A stretch of DNA of 64,000 nt, taken from assembly GCF_003367705.1 (NCBI RefSeq), contig NZ_CP031425.1, forward strand, positions 2,232,001-2,296,000, given 5' to 3'. The DNA comes from Microbacterium foliorum (lineage in GTDB: Bacteria; Actinomycetota; Actinomycetes; Actinomycetales; Microbacteriaceae). The notes beneath the pieces were generated by a model, which saw only the letters and a program-made list of their open reading frames with translations, was not told where the DNA came from and made no database searches. The translations under genes were made by a program, and so were the position numbers. Shown here piece after piece: positions 1 through 8,580 of the stretch; the stretch's first letter is position 1, and each line of letters opens with the position of its first letter.

Positions 1-824
1 GCCATCGATCCGACATCGCCCATGAAGACCTTCGCCTTGGGGGCGTTCCACCACAGGAACCCGATCAGGCTCGAGGCGACCGATGCCGCGATGATCGCGA
101 GGCTGAACGGATCACGGACCTCGTAGCATCCGCTGAACGCCGCCTTCTCGACACCCTCCCCCACGCAGGACTGCTTGAACTGCCAGAAGGCGATCAGGCT
201 GTAGGCGCCGACGACGATGACGCCGGCACCGGCTGCGAGCCCGTCGAGACCGTCCGTCAGATTCACGCTGTTGGACGTCGCGACACCGATGATCGCGATC
301 CACAGCAGGTAGAGCACCCATCCGAGGATCGCCGCGAAGGCGAACAGGTTCAGCCACGGGATGTCGCGGAACAGCGAGATCGATCCGGATGCGGGGGTCT
401 GATCGAACGAGTTGGGGAAGTTCAGGGCGACGATGCCGAACGGGATGATCACGACGAGCTGGCCGATGATCTTGCGCCATCCCGACAGGCCGAGGCTGCG
501 CTGGCTGTGCACCTTCATGTAGTCGTCGATGAAACCGACGGCGCCGAAGCCGACCATGAGCCACAGCACGAGCAGCGCGGAGAGCGCGGGGGTGCCGCCG
601 CCGACGTACGTCGCGGTGAAGTAGCCGACCATCGTGCCGAGGATGAAGATGACACCGCCCATGGTGGGCGTGCCGCGTTTGGCCTCGTGACTCGGGTTCT
701 CGATCGCTTCGGGGGTGCGGATGACCTGCCCCCAACCCCACTTGCGGAAGAGCCGGAGGAAGACGGGAGTCAGGAACAGGGTGAAGGCGAGCGATATCGC
801 GGCCGCCATGATGAGAGACCTCAC
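1..824 (-). CDS. mraY: MraY, phospho-N-acetylmuramoyl-pentapeptide-transferase (3' end cut by window)
   Basis: MraY is the integral membrane enzyme that moves phospho-MurNAc-pentapeptide onto undecaprenyl phosphate to make lipid I. About 274 N-terminal residues are present; family members have about 360-370, so the C-terminus lies left of the window. The translation starts RSLIMAAAISLAFTLF and holds the family segments GTPTMGGVIF, VGFIDDYMK (catalytic Asp pair), NLTDGLDGLA and the start of WWNAPKAKVFMGDVGS, between several hydrophobic helices. I chose the GTG at 824 because it overlaps the murF stop as GTGA, typical of translational coupling in this operon. Identification is firm; the exact start is inferred. 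Confidence 0.93.
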   Translation of the reverse strand, partial: MRSLIMAAAISLAFTLFLTPVFLRLFRKWGWGQVIRTPEAIENPSHEAKRGTPTMGGVIFILGTMVGYFTATYVGGGTPALSALLVLWLMVGFGAVGFIDDYMKVHSQRSLGLSGWRKIIGQLVVIIPFGIVALNFPNSFDQTPASGSISLFRDIPWLNLFAFAAILGWVLYLLWIAIIGVATSNSVNLTDGLDGLAAGAGVIVVGAYSLIAFWQFKQSCVGEGVEKAAFSGCYEVRDPFSLAIIAASVASSLIGFLWWNAPKAKVFMGDVGSM

Positions 825-2233
825 GAGAACAATTCTCCCAGACGATCGCCGAGATGCCGCAGGCCCACGGAGTTGGACGACTTCACGAGGACGCGATCGC
901 CGTCACGCAGCTCCGTGCGCAGGTACTCGAACGCCGCGTCCTGGTCGGGGAAGAAGACGGCTTCGCTGTCCCACGACCCCTCGCTGATCGCGGAGATGAA
1001 CAGTCGGCGTGCCTCCGGCCCGACGACCACGATGCGCTGGATGTTGAGGCGCACGGCGAGCAGCCCGATCCGGTCGTGCTCCTCGCCCGCGGTCTCGCCG
1101 AGCTCGCTCATGGCGCCGAGGACGGCGACGGTGCGCTCGTCCTGGCCGGTGATCTGCGCGAGGGTGCGCAGCGCTGCCGCCATCGAGTCGGGGCTCGCGT
1201 TGTACGCGTCGTTGATGATGCGCACCCGGTCGTTGCCGAGGGGCTGCATCCGCCAGCGCTCGGCGATCTCGACGGTCTCGAGGCGCGCGACGGCATCGGC
1301 GGTCGACACTCCGAGCACCCGAGCGGCGGCGATCGCCGCGAGCGCGTTGCCCACGTGGTGCGCGCCGAGCACCTGGAGCCGCAGCGGGATCCGCTCTCCG
1401 CCTGCCTCCACCACGCACGTCGTACCCGAGGCGGTCACCTCGACATCGTGCGCGCGGATGTCTGCGGCATCGCTCTGCCCGAAACCGACGACCGACATCC
1501 CTCGGGATGTCGCCAGCTCGCTCATGGCGGCGACTCGGAAGTCGTCCACGTTCAGCACGGCGGTGCCAGAAGAGGTGGCCGCCGAGACGAGCTCGGACTT
1601 GGCCTTCGCCGTCGCCTCGATGCCGCCGAACCCTCCGGCGTGGGCCATGCCCACCATGAGGACGACCGCGACATCGGGATGCACGAGGCCTGCCAGCCGT
1701 GCGATGCTGCCGGGAGCATCCGCCCCGAACTCGCTGACGAGGAACCGGGTGCCGTGCGTGACGCGCAGCATCGTCACCGGCGCGCCCACCTCGTTGTTGT
1801 ACGACTTGATGGGAGCGACGGTCTCACCCTCGTCGGAGAGGATGCGGGCGAGGAAGTTCTTCGTCGTGGTCTTGCCGTTCGAGCCCGTGATGCCCACGAT
1901 CCTGAGGTCCCCGGCGGCGCGGACGCGAGCGACGACCTCCCGGGCCAGATCCGCGAGGGCGGTCACGGCATCGGCGACCACGATCTGCGGGATGTCCTCG
2001 TCGACCACGTGCTCGACGATCGCGAGAGCCGCGCCCGCCTCGCGCGCTGCGCCGACGAACCGGTGCCCGTCGGTCTCGGCACCGGGCTTCGCGACGAAGA
2101 TCGAGCCGGGACCCATCTCTCGGGAATCGGTGTCGACGATTCCGTCGACGATGGTCTCGGCGGTCGCGGGACCGGCGAGACGGAGATCACCCCCGAGCAC
2201 GGTGGCGATCTCAGCAAGCGACAGGGCGATCAT
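821..2233 (-). CDS. murF: MurF, UDP-MurNAc-tripeptide--D-Ala-D-Ala ligase
   Basis: This 470-residue cytoplasmic Mur ligase adds the D-Ala-D-Ala dipeptide to UDP-MurNAc-tripeptide using ATP, the last soluble step before MraY. It shows the N-terminal substrate-binding domain (DSREMGPGSIFVA, residues 36-48), the ATP-binding P-loop GITGSNGKTTTKN (114-126), the central EFGAD segment and the C-terminal domain with NDAYNASPDSM and KSSNSVGL. The length is normal for MurF. It lies 28 bp downstream of ftsI and overlaps mraY, so it belongs to the division and cell-wall operon led by mraZ. The ATG start is the only good one at the expected N-terminus. Confidence 0.96.
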   Translation of the reverse strand: MIALSLAEIATVLGGDLRLAGPATAETIVDGIVDTDSREMGPGSIFVAKPGAETDGHRFVGAAREAGAALAIVEHVVDEDIPQIVVADAVTALADLAREVVARVRAAGDLRIVGITGSNGKTTTKNFLARILSDEGETVAPIKSYNNEVGAPVTMLRVTHGTRFLVSEFGADAPGSIARLAGLVHPDVAVVLMVGMAHAGGFGGIEATAKAKSELVSAATSSGTAVLNVDDFRVAAMSELATSRGMSVVGFGQSDAADIRAHDVEVTASGTTCVVEAGGERIPLRLQVLGAHHVGNALAAIAAARVLGVSTADAVARLETVEIAERWRMQPLGNDRVRIINDAYNASPDSMAAALRTLAQITGQDERTVAVLGAMSELGETAGEEHDRIGLLAVRLNIQRIVVVGPEARRLFISAISEGSWDSEAVFFPDQDAAFEYLRTELRDGDRVLVKSSNSVGLRHLGDRLGELFS

Positions 2234-2261
2234 GACGTCTCCAGGCGCGGCGGGGCGCCGT

Positions 2262-4043
2262 CTATTCGAACTTCGGGAGCGGTGCGTCCATCGGAGTGGA
2301 GGACGGCATCACGCGGTAGGTCTTCATGGTCTGGGTCATCGCCTTCTGGAAGGCCGATGCGGTGGCGGCAGACGATGTAACTCTAGTCGGCTCGTCGAGG
2401 GTCACCACGACGACGTACTGGGGGTCATCGACGGGGGCGAAGCCCACCATGCTCGTGTAGTAGACCCCGGACTTGTAGCCGCCGTTGCCGTCGGGGATCT
2501 GCGCCGTACCGGTCTTGCTGGTGACGCGGTACCCGGGGACCTGGATGCGCTCCGCGTTGCCGCCCTGCACGGCGACGTTCTCGAGCATCCGGGTCAGGTC
2601 CGCGGCCGTCTGGGTCTTGATGATCTGCTCGTGCTCGGGAGCGTCAGGGGTGACGACGGTGCCGTCCGGCGTGGTGCAGGACTCGATGAGCGAGAGACCG
2701 ATCTTCTCGCCGCCGTTCGCGATCGCCTGGTAGGCGCCGGCGAGCTGCGGGGCCGTCACCGTGAAGTACTGCCCGAAGGTGGTCGTGTACAGCGACTGGT
2801 TGTCCCACTCGCTGGTGGGATGCAGCAGTCCGCTCGTCTCGTCGGGGAAGCCGATCGTCTTGGTGCCGACGCCGAAGCGCTCGAGGTAGTCGTGGCGCAC
2901 GTCCGGGCTGACCATGGTGCCGAACTTCGACAGCGCCACGTTCGACGAGTCGATGAGGGCGCCCGCGAGCGTGTACTGGAAGGTCGGGTGCACGAAGGCG
3001 TCGTTGATGACGGCACCGTTCTCGAACTTCTCGTGCGACGACGCCGACACCGTGGGGGTCGTCATCGTGACACCGGCGTTCTCCATGATCGCCGCGGCGG
3101 TGACCGGCTTGAACGTCGAGCCCGGCTCGAACGGGTAGGTGAAGAGCTTGCTGCCCCAGGTGTCGGGCGACGAGGCGTTGAGGTCGTTGGGGTCCATGGT
3201 GGGCCATTCGGCCGCGGCGCGGATCTTGCCCGTGCCGACCTCGACCACGGTGACGGTGCCGCCCTTGGCACCCTGGGTCTGCGCCTCTTCGGCGATCATC
3301 TGCTGCATGTACCACTGCAGGTCGCTGTTGATGGTCAGCTGCACCGAGCCGCCGTCGACCGCGTCGGTCCTGCTCTCGCTGCCCGGGATGACCACGCCGT
3401 TCTTGCCGGTGCGGTACGACTCCTCGCCATCGGTCGGAGCCAGGCACTTCTCGTCCATCTTCTCGACGCCGGCCTGAGCGGTGCTCGTGCCGTCGAGGAA
3501 GCCCAGCAGGTTCCCGGCCACGGCACCGTTCGGGTAGACCCTGACCTCGCGAGGCTTCATCTGGAGGTAGGAAGAGATCTTGAGGTCGCGCAGCTGGATG
3601 TACTTCTCGGTGCTCAGCCCCTTCACGAGCGGAAAGTACTGCGAGTCGGGGTTGTCTGCGAGCACCGCCGCGACATCGGCGCGGAGCTTGTCGGCATCCA
3701 GGCCCATGATCTCCGCGATGCGCGTGGACGCCTCCGCCCAGGGCAGTGCCGGCGGGTTCTTGTCGTCCTCCTCCAGCAGGCGGATGACCTGCGGGCTGAG
3801 CTGCGCGTCGTACACCAGCACGCTCTCGGCGAGCACCGAGCCGTCGGCGTCGACGATCGATCCGCGTTGACCGGGGATGGCCGTACCGTGCGCGATGTAC
3901 TCCATCGACTGGGCGACGTGCTCGTCGGCCTTGACCACCTGGATGTCCACGAGTCGGACGACGAACGCCCCGAGGACCGCGAGGATCACCGCCAGCGCGA
4001 CGACCGTGCGCCGCCGAGGCGTCCGGGTGGCTCGTGTCGTCAT
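2262..4043 (-). CDS. ftsI: FtsI/PbpB-type class B penicillin-binding protein (septal transpeptidase)
   Basis: This 593-residue bitopic membrane protein cross-links septal peptidoglycan; the transpeptidase domain is outside the cell. There is a short basic cytoplasmic tail, one membrane segment at about 14-34, the PBP dimerisation domain (about 50-220, including GQRGSIVDADG), and a transpeptidase domain with the three active-site motifs: S309-T-F-K312, S366-S-N368 and K510-T-G-T513. No PASTA domain follows the transpeptidase domain. The position between the ftsL-like gene and murF is the conserved ftsI/pbpB position (Rv2163c in M. tuberculosis). Confidence 0.95.
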   Translation of the reverse strand: MTTRATRTPRRRTVVALAVILAVLGAFVVRLVDIQVVKADEHVAQSMEYIAHGTAIPGQRGSIVDADGSVLAESVLVYDAQLSPQVIRLLEEDDKNPPALPWAEASTRIAEIMGLDADKLRADVAAVLADNPDSQYFPLVKGLSTEKYIQLRDLKISSYLQMKPREVRVYPNGAVAGNLLGFLDGTSTAQAGVEKMDEKCLAPTDGEESYRTGKNGVVIPGSESRTDAVDGGSVQLTINSDLQWYMQQMIAEEAQTQGAKGGTVTVVEVGTGKIRAAAEWPTMDPNDLNASSPDTWGSKLFTYPFEPGSTFKPVTAAAIMENAGVTMTTPTVSASSHEKFENGAVINDAFVHPTFQYTLAGALIDSSNVALSKFGTMVSPDVRHDYLERFGVGTKTIGFPDETSGLLHPTSEWDNQSLYTTTFGQYFTVTAPQLAGAYQAIANGGEKIGLSLIESCTTPDGTVVTPDAPEHEQIIKTQTAADLTRMLENVAVQGGNAERIQVPGYRVTSKTGTAQIPDGNGGYKSGVYYTSMVGFAPVDDPQYVVVVTLDEPTRVTSSAATASAFQKAMTQTMKTYRVMPSSTPMDAPLPKFE

Positions 4044-4084
4044 GGATGCTCTCCGTCAGCTCGGGGTGGTCGGTGGGGTCGTGG

Positions 4085-4660
4085 TTATCGTGTGCTCGGG
4101 CTCGGGAGACCGTCGGTGATGGCCGGCGGGAGCTCCTGCATCGACTGCCCCGACGGTGCGTCCGGCGTGGCGTCGTCCGCTGTCGACGCGTTGACCGGGA
4201 CGTCGTTGAGGAGTGCGTTGCCCACCGCGCCCGCGCCGGTCGGATCGATCGTCGATGCTCCGGCAGCACCGGTCCCCTGCCCGAACACGGCGCCGTCGCT
4301 GAGCCTCAGGTACGCAGGCGAGCCCGCCACCACCATGCCCAGCGCCGCGGCGCTCGTCGCGAGCGACTGCGGGGAGCTCATCCCGGTGAGGTCCTCCTGC
4401 AGCGCATCGGTGCGCAGGTCGAGCTCGTGCTGCTGCGAGGTGAGCCCGGCGAGTGTGAACGAATCCTGGGTGATCGCGAGCGAGAGCCCGATCTGGGCCG
4501 CGCCGATCGCGAGCGCTCCCCCGACGGCCAGCAGCGCGTAGGCGAGCTTGGGGCGGCGGCGCTGCGGCGTCCCGGTGACGGGCTGCAGTGTGCGGCGGGG
4601 GGTGCGGGCGGGTGCCTCGGGTGCGGGCCGGCTCGGACGGACGGCGGCGTTCAGGCTCAT
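4085..4660 (-). CDS. FtsL-like small membrane protein in the division cluster
   Basis: This 191-residue protein has a Pro/Arg-rich cytoplasmic N-terminus (1-38), one membrane segment (about 39-61, [20 protein letters not shown]) and an extracytoplasmic part beginning with a short heptad-like stretch ([20 protein letters not shown], cut here) before a low-complexity Ala/Gly/Thr/Pro tail. Its place between rsmH and ftsI, its topology and its size match FtsL-type divisome proteins (Rv2164c position in M. tuberculosis), which evolve fast and show little sequence identity. The ATG overlaps the rsmH stop (ATGA-type, 4 bp). The name rests on context more than on sequence. Confidence 0.7.
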   Translation of the reverse strand: MSLNAAVRPSRPAPEAPARTPRRTLQPVTGTPQRRRPKLAYALLAVGGALAIGAAQIGLSLAITQDSFTLAGLTSQQHELDLRTDALQEDLTGMSSPQSLATSAAALGMVVAGSPAYLRLSDGAVFGQGTGAAGASTIDPTGAGAVGNALLNDVPVNASTADDATPDAPSGQSMQELPPAITDGLPSPSTR

Positions 4661-5595
4661 GAGTTCTCCCGCACCTTCTCGGCTGCGCGCAGGCGCACCG
4701 GGATCGCCCGCGGATTGCGTGCGCGCTCGTCATCGTCCGCGAGTTCCGCACCTCGGGTGATGATGCGGAATCGTGGCGCGTGCTCCGGAAGCTCGACCGG
4801 AAGGCCGCGAGGGGCGGTGGATGCCGCGCCGGCGGCGAACGCCTGCTTGACGAGCCTGTCTTCGAGGGACTGGTACGACATCACCACGATGCGTCCACTC
4901 GGCGCGAGGGCGTCCATCGCGGCGGGGATCGCGTCGGCGAGCACGTTGAGCTCGGCGTTCACCTCGATTCGCAGTGCCTGGAAGACGCGCTTCGCCGGGT
5001 GCCCTGCACGCTGGGCGGCGGCGGGCGTCGCGGCGATGAGGATGTCGACGAGCTCGCCGGAGCGGGTGATCGGCTGCTTCTCGCGCGCGGCGATGATGAA
5101 GCGGGCGTAGCGACCGGCGAGCTTCTCCTCGCCGTAGCGCTCGAAGATGCGGCGGAGGTTGCCCTCGTTGTAGGTCGCGATGACCTCGGCGGCGGTGATG
5201 CCCTTCGTCTGATCCATCCGCATGTCCAGCGGAGCATCCTTCGAGTACGCGAAGCCGCGTTCCGCTTCGTCCAGCTGCAGCGATGAGACGCCGAGGTCGA
5301 AGAGGATGCCGGCGGCCCCCTGCGCGTGCAGTCCGATCTCGTCATAGACCGTGTGCACCAGCGTGACGCGGTCGGCGAAGCGCGCGAGCCGCTCTCCGGC
5401 GATGCGGAGGGCGTCGGTATCGCGGTCGAGACCGACGAGACGGATGTGCGGGAAGCGCTCGAGGAGCGCCTCGGAGTGGCCGCCCATGCCCAGCGTGGCA
5501 TCGACGAGCACCGCTCCGTCAGCCTGAAGGGCCGGAGCGAGCAGCTCGACGCAGCGGTCGAGCAGTACGGGGGTGTGGATGTCGCGGAGGTTCAT
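4657..5595 (-). CDS. rsmH: RsmH, 16S rRNA (cytosine1402-N4)-methyltransferase
   Basis: RsmH (MraW) methylates N4 of C1402 in the decoding region of 16S rRNA using S-adenosylmethionine. The 312-residue length fits the family. It opens with [13 protein letters not shown] and [14 protein letters not shown] (SAM-binding motif I), followed by [28 protein letters not shown], the inserted helical domain ([26 protein letters not shown], cut) and the late motif [10 protein letters not shown]. It stands 114 bp after mraZ and overlaps the ftsL-like gene by 4 bp. This is the normal second gene of actinobacterial mra clusters. Confidence 0.96.
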   Translation of the reverse strand: MNLRDIHTPVLLDRCVELLAPALQADGAVLVDATLGMGGHSEALLERFPHIRLVGLDRDTDALRIAGERLARFADRVTLVHTVYDEIGLHAQGAAGILFDLGVSSLQLDEAERGFAYSKDAPLDMRMDQTKGITAAEVIATYNEGNLRRIFERYGEEKLAGRYARFIIAAREKQPITRSGELVDILIAATPAAAQRAGHPAKRVFQALRIEVNAELNVLADAIPAAMDALAPSGRIVVMSYQSLEDRLVKQAFAAGAASTAPRGLPVELPEHAPRFRIITRGAELADDDERARNPRAIPVRLRAAEKVRENS

Positions 5596-5709
5596 GATCT
5601 TTCTCGGGTGACCCTGTGGTGGAGTCCAAGGCCCTGATCCCCCTCCGCTTCTCGACCCGGCACCGGGGAAGTGTGTCGGGGCGGGAGCGGCGGGGCATCA
5701 CGGCCGTGG

Positions 5710-6141
5710 TCAGAAGAGTCCCGGAATCACCTCCTGCTCGAGATCGGAGTAAGTCTCCTCACCGGCGGCGAGGTAGGCGTTCCAGCTCTCGGCATCCCAG
5801 ATCTCGGCGTGTGCGCCGACTCCGGTGACGACGAGCTCCTTCTGCAACCCCGCGTACTGACGCAGGTGAGCGGGGATGGTGATGCGGTTCTGGCTGTCGG
5901 GCATCTCCGCACTGGCACCGGAGAGGAACAGGCGCATGAAGTCGCGCGCCTGCTTGTTCGCGAGCGGCGCCTGACGGATCCGCTCGTGCATGGTCTCGAA
6001 CTCGGCCGTGCTGAAGACGTAGAGGCAGCGTTCCTGCCCTCTGGTGACGACGATGCCGCCACCGAGGTCTTCGCGGAACTTCGCGGGAAGGATGACCCTT
6101 CCTTTGTCGTCCAGCTTCGGCGAGTGCGTGCCCAGCAACAT
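5710..6141 (-). CDS. mraZ: MraZ, transcriptional regulator of the division/cell-wall cluster
   Basis: MraZ is a 143-residue DNA-binding protein with two SpoVT-AbrB-like halves that self-associates into a ring and binds tandem boxes in front of its own operon. The first half has [16 protein letters not shown] and the second [18 protein letters not shown], the two diagnostic repeats. The start ATG gives [14 protein letters not shown], the usual N-terminus. A GAGAGGGGGTG purine run lies upstream as ribosome-binding site. Three evenly spaced GTGGRG boxes lie 41-66 bases before the start, consistent with autoregulation. Confidence 0.96.
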   Translation of the reverse strand: MLLGTHSPKLDDKGRVILPAKFREDLGGGIVVTRGQERCLYVFSTAEFETMHERIRQAPLANKQARDFMRLFLSGASAEMPDSQNRITIPAHLRQYAGLQKELVVTGVGAHAEIWDAESWNAYLAAGEETYSDLEQEVIPGLF

Positions 6142-6181
6142 CGGCCATCACCCCCTCTCCGTCCGGCCAACTCGAGGTGCG

Positions 6182-6207
6182 CCCCACTTTACTCCACTTT
6201 CCTCCAC
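6182..6207 (-). promoter_or_regulatory. MraZ box array (proximal): three 10-bp-spaced GTGGRG repeats
   Basis: Read on the minus strand, GTGGAG, GTGGAG and GTGGGG occur with exactly 10-bp periodicity (hexamers at 6207-6202, 6197-6192 and 6187-6182), separated by 4-base AT-rich spacers. Arrays of TGGG/GTGGAG-type boxes with one helical turn spacing are the known MraZ operator. They sit directly upstream of mraZ. Confidence 0.85.
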
Positions 6208-6290
6208 AAACCTACGACGAATCGGCTCTCGGGCACTCCGATCGGGACCCCACCCCGCGGCGCCCCTTGCTATCACAGGGATCACGGCGG

Positions 6291-6317
6291 GTGGAGGGCA
6301 GTGGAGGACAGGTGGAG
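6291..6317 (+). promoter_or_regulatory. Second GTGGAG array in the opposite orientation (distal MraZ box candidate)
   Basis: On the plus strand GTGGAG occurs three times, at 6291-6296, 6301-6306 and 6312-6317, again at one-turn (10-11 bp) spacing. This is the same motif as the proximal operator but inverted, about 110 bp farther from mraZ. It may bind a second MraZ ring or support DNA looping; this is inference from the motif and spacing. Confidence 0.55.
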
Positions 6318-6356
6318 GACGTCGACAGCCCCGCCGCGAACGCGCAGCGGACACGA

Positions 6357-6391
6357 CGAAGGCCCGGATGCTCAGAGCATCCGGGCCTTCG
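6357..6391 (-). terminator. Hairpin terminator after the DUF3040 gene
   Basis: A long perfect inverted repeat (CGAAGGCCCGGATGCTC and its complement around a central A) lies just past the DUF3040 stop and before the mraZ control region. There is no long U tract, as is usual in these high-GC genomes. Confidence 0.75.
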
Positions 6392-6413
6392 TAGAGGAGG
6401 AGTGTGGGGAGAG

Positions 6414-6785
6414 TCAGTGGCCGTCTTGGCGGCGGTCCCATCGATCGTTCATCCGGTCCATGAAGGACGCGGAGCTGTGCTGCTTGGCGGCACGCTCCTG
6501 AGGCACCGACGACACGGGCTTGCGCACGGGAGTCACGGCGAACATCACGCCGCCGAGCATCGCAGCGAATCCGACGACGCCGACAACGACGCCCCAGACG
6601 TCGCCGAGGACGACTCCGACGATCAACCCTCCGACGCCGGCGAGGAGCAGCAGTGCTCCGTAGACCAGATTGCGGTAGCTGAGTGCTCGGTCACCTGACG
6701 GCGCGCTGACGACGTCTGCGTCGTTGTGGAGGAGATGGCGTTCCATCTCGTCGAGCAGACGCTGCTCCTGTTCGGAGAGTGGCAT
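6414..6785 (-). CDS. DUF3040 family membrane protein
   Basis: This 123-residue protein begins PLSEQEQRLLDEMERHLL, the standard N-terminus of actinobacterial DUF3040 proteins, followed by two membrane helices (about 40-60 and 62-85) and a charged Arg/Asp-rich tail. The function is unknown. Homologues are commonly found near mraZ in actinobacteria, as here. A TAGAAT-like -10 lies about 30 bases upstream and a GAGGGGGA ribosome-binding site precedes the ATG. It is divergent from the polyprenyl synthase gene. Confidence 0.9.
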   Translation of the reverse strand: MPLSEQEQRLLDEMERHLLHNDADVVSAPSGDRALSYRNLVYGALLLLAGVGGLIVGVVLGDVWGVVVGVVGFAAMLGGVMFAVTPVRKPVSSVPQERAAKQHSSASFMDRMNDRWDRRQDGH

Positions 6786-6846
6786 TTCGTCCCCCTCGGG
6801 TATCGTCTGTTCATTCTACGCGCGGTATGCGGCTCCGGGCTAGCAG

Positions 6847-6874
6847 TTGGCGCCCTGTTCGCTTTACGTATGCT
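6847..6874 (+). promoter_or_regulatory. Promoter of the polyprenyl synthase gene, predicted leaderless
   Basis: TTGGCG (6847-6852) and TATGCT (6869-6874) are separated by 16 bases. Seven bases after the -10 box comes GTG at 6882, so transcription would start at about the first base of the codon. This supports GTG 6882 as the start rather than upstream codons. Confidence 0.6.
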
Positions 6875-6881
6875 GGGAGTC

Positions 6882-7970
6882 GTGCCGTCCCCCACACTCG
6901 TCCCCGACGCCGTCGCCACACGCCTGCATCTCTTCCTGGAGCGGATGCGGAGCGAGTCGAGCGACTACGGCCCCGACGCGGCGGGCCTCATCGACTCGGC
7001 CGCCGACACGCTCGTGGGAGGCAAACGACTCCGGGCCCGCTTCTGCCACGCCGGCTGGCAGGCCGTGGCCCGAGTCGCCGACCGCGATGCCGCACCCATG
7101 GATGCCCTCTGGGACGTCTGCGCCGCTCTGGAGATCTTCCAGTCCGCCGCCCTCGTGCACGACGACCTCATCGACAACTCGGACACCCGCCGTGGTCGCC
7201 CCGCGGCGCACCGCGCGCTCGAGAGCACTCACCGAGACTCGGGGTGGCGCGGCGACGCGGCGGCGTTCGGCCGGTCCTCGGCGATCCTGCTCGGTGACCT
7301 CCTAGTGGCATGGAGCGATGATCTTCTCGAGGAGGCCGTGGCCTCGCTCCCCCATGCGGCGGCGGTCCGTCGCGAGTATGCGCGCATGCGTCGCGATGTC
7401 ACCGTCGGACAGTTCCTCGACATCGCGGAGGAGTCCGCGTGGAGTGTGCACGCCACCGAGTCGCACCTGGCCCGCGCGCTCCGCGTGGTCTCTCTCAAGT
7501 CCGCGCGGTACAGCATCGAGCAGCCTCTCGTGCTCGGCGCGGCGATCGCTGCCGGCGATGCGGATCAGCTCGACGCACTGCGTCGCTTCGGGCATCCCGT
7601 CGGAATGGCCTTCCAGCTCCGAGACGACCTGCTCGGCGTGTACGGCGACGCCGCTGTCACCGGAAAGCCGGCGGGCGATGACCTGCGCGAGGGCAAGCGC
7701 ACCGTGCTGGTCGCGCTCACCCGGCAGACCCTCGACACCGCGACCCGCGACCTGTTCGATGAGATGCTCGGCGACCCCGATCTCACGACCGAGCAGATCA
7801 CCTTCCTGCAGGACACCATCTCGGGCTCCGGCGCGCTCGATCAGGTGGAGCGGATGATCGAGGACTACGCAGAGGAGGCCGACCGGGCGCTCTCCGACGC
7901 ACGCCTCGACGGCGCTGCGCTGGGCGAGCTGCGGGATCTGGCGCGCGCGGCGACCGTGCGGACCGCCTGA
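6882..7970 (+). CDS. Class I polyprenyl diphosphate synthase (GGPP synthase-like, IdsA type)
   Basis: This enzyme condenses isopentenyl diphosphate with allylic diphosphates, probably making geranylgeranyl or a similar prenyl diphosphate for lipids or quinones. The protein is 362 residues from GTG 6882. It shows GGKRLRARF (47-55), the first Asp-rich motif DDLID (94-98) followed by SDTRRGRPAAH, and the second motif RDDLLGVYGD (about 247-256), with GKRT after it. Its place next to the Rv2175c and pknL homologues mirrors idsA2 (Rv2173). The open frame extends to 6726, but the promoter position argues for the shorter protein; ATG 6870 is the alternative start. Chain length of the product cannot be read from the sequence. 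Confidence 0.88.
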   Translation: MPSPTLVPDAVATRLHLFLERMRSESSDYGPDAAGLIDSAADTLVGGKRLRARFCHAGWQAVARVADRDAAPMDALWDVCAALEIFQSAALVHDDLIDNSDTRRGRPAAHRALESTHRDSGWRGDAAAFGRSSAILLGDLLVAWSDDLLEEAVASLPHAAAVRREYARMRRDVTVGQFLDIAEESAWSVHATESHLARALRVVSLKSARYSIEQPLVLGAAIAAGDADQLDALRRFGHPVGMAFQLRDDLLGVYGDAAVTGKPAGDDLREGKRTVLVALTRQTLDTATRDLFDEMLGDPDLTTEQITFLQDTISGSGALDQVERMIEDYAEEADRALSDARLDGAALGELRDLARAATVRTA

Positions 7971-8009
7971 CAGCGCTCCCGCTGCGCGCCGCGCCGGCTT
8001 CCGACGGGG

Positions 8010-8429
8010 TCAGGCGAGCGTGCGAGCGATCCGACGGACCGAGCTCTTGTGTCCGGCGAGGAGAGCGTCGATCGGCGAGCGGCCCAGCTCCTCCTCGGGT
8101 GCGAGCAGCCAGTCGATCACCTCGTCGTCAGTGAAGCCCGCATCCTTCAGCACGATGATCGTGCCACGCAGGGACGGCAGCGGGCTGCCCTCGACGATGA
8201 ACACCGACGGGACTGCGAAGACGCCCGTCCGGCGCGAGCCCACGAGGTAGTGCTCGTCGATCAGGCGGCGGACACGGCCGAGCGCCTCGTCGAGGGCATC
8301 GACGAGGTCGGGCATCGTCAGCCACTCGGTGGGGGTGGGTGCAGACGCATCCACGAGGTCCGCGGACGACGTCGCAGACTCCGGGTTCTCGGGACGATTC
8401 TCAGACGGGTTCACTTCAGGCACAGACAC
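8010..8429 (-). CDS. Rv2175c-family DNA-binding protein
   Basis: This 139-residue protein has a disordered Pro/Ser/Thr-rich N-terminus (1-35) and a winged-helix part with TEWLTMPDLVDALDEALGRV and VGSRRTGVFAVPSVFI, then a C-terminal domain ending HKSSVRRIARTLA. This is the architecture of M. tuberculosis Rv2175c, a DNA-binding protein phosphorylated by the adjacent kinase PknL. Here the PASTA kinase gene is one gene away. Thr residues in the N-terminal tail are candidate phosphosites. It starts with GTG. The family assignment is good; regulation by the kinase is inferred from M. tuberculosis. Confidence 0.8.
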   Translation of the reverse strand: MSVPEVNPSENRPENPESATSSADLVDASAPTPTEWLTMPDLVDALDEALGRVRRLIDEHYLVGSRRTGVFAVPSVFIVEGSPLPSLRGTIIVLKDAGFTDDEVIDWLLAPEEELGRSPIDALLAGHKSSVRRIARTLA

Positions 8430-8580
8430 GATGCAACTATCTCACCTCTGCGCGCACCTCGCACTTTCAATCACGACAGCCACTTCCGCCTCTCCCGTCC
8501 CACCTTTCACATGCGTCCCTCCAGTTGACTTACGTTTACATCCGTGTCAGCGTGGGCGGACGCCGAACAAGGAGATCGCC

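Noticed and set aside
507..4541. Plus-strand 1344-codon open frame
   Set aside because: Antisense shadow of murF, ftsI and the ftsL-like gene; low-complexity composition and no conserved motif.
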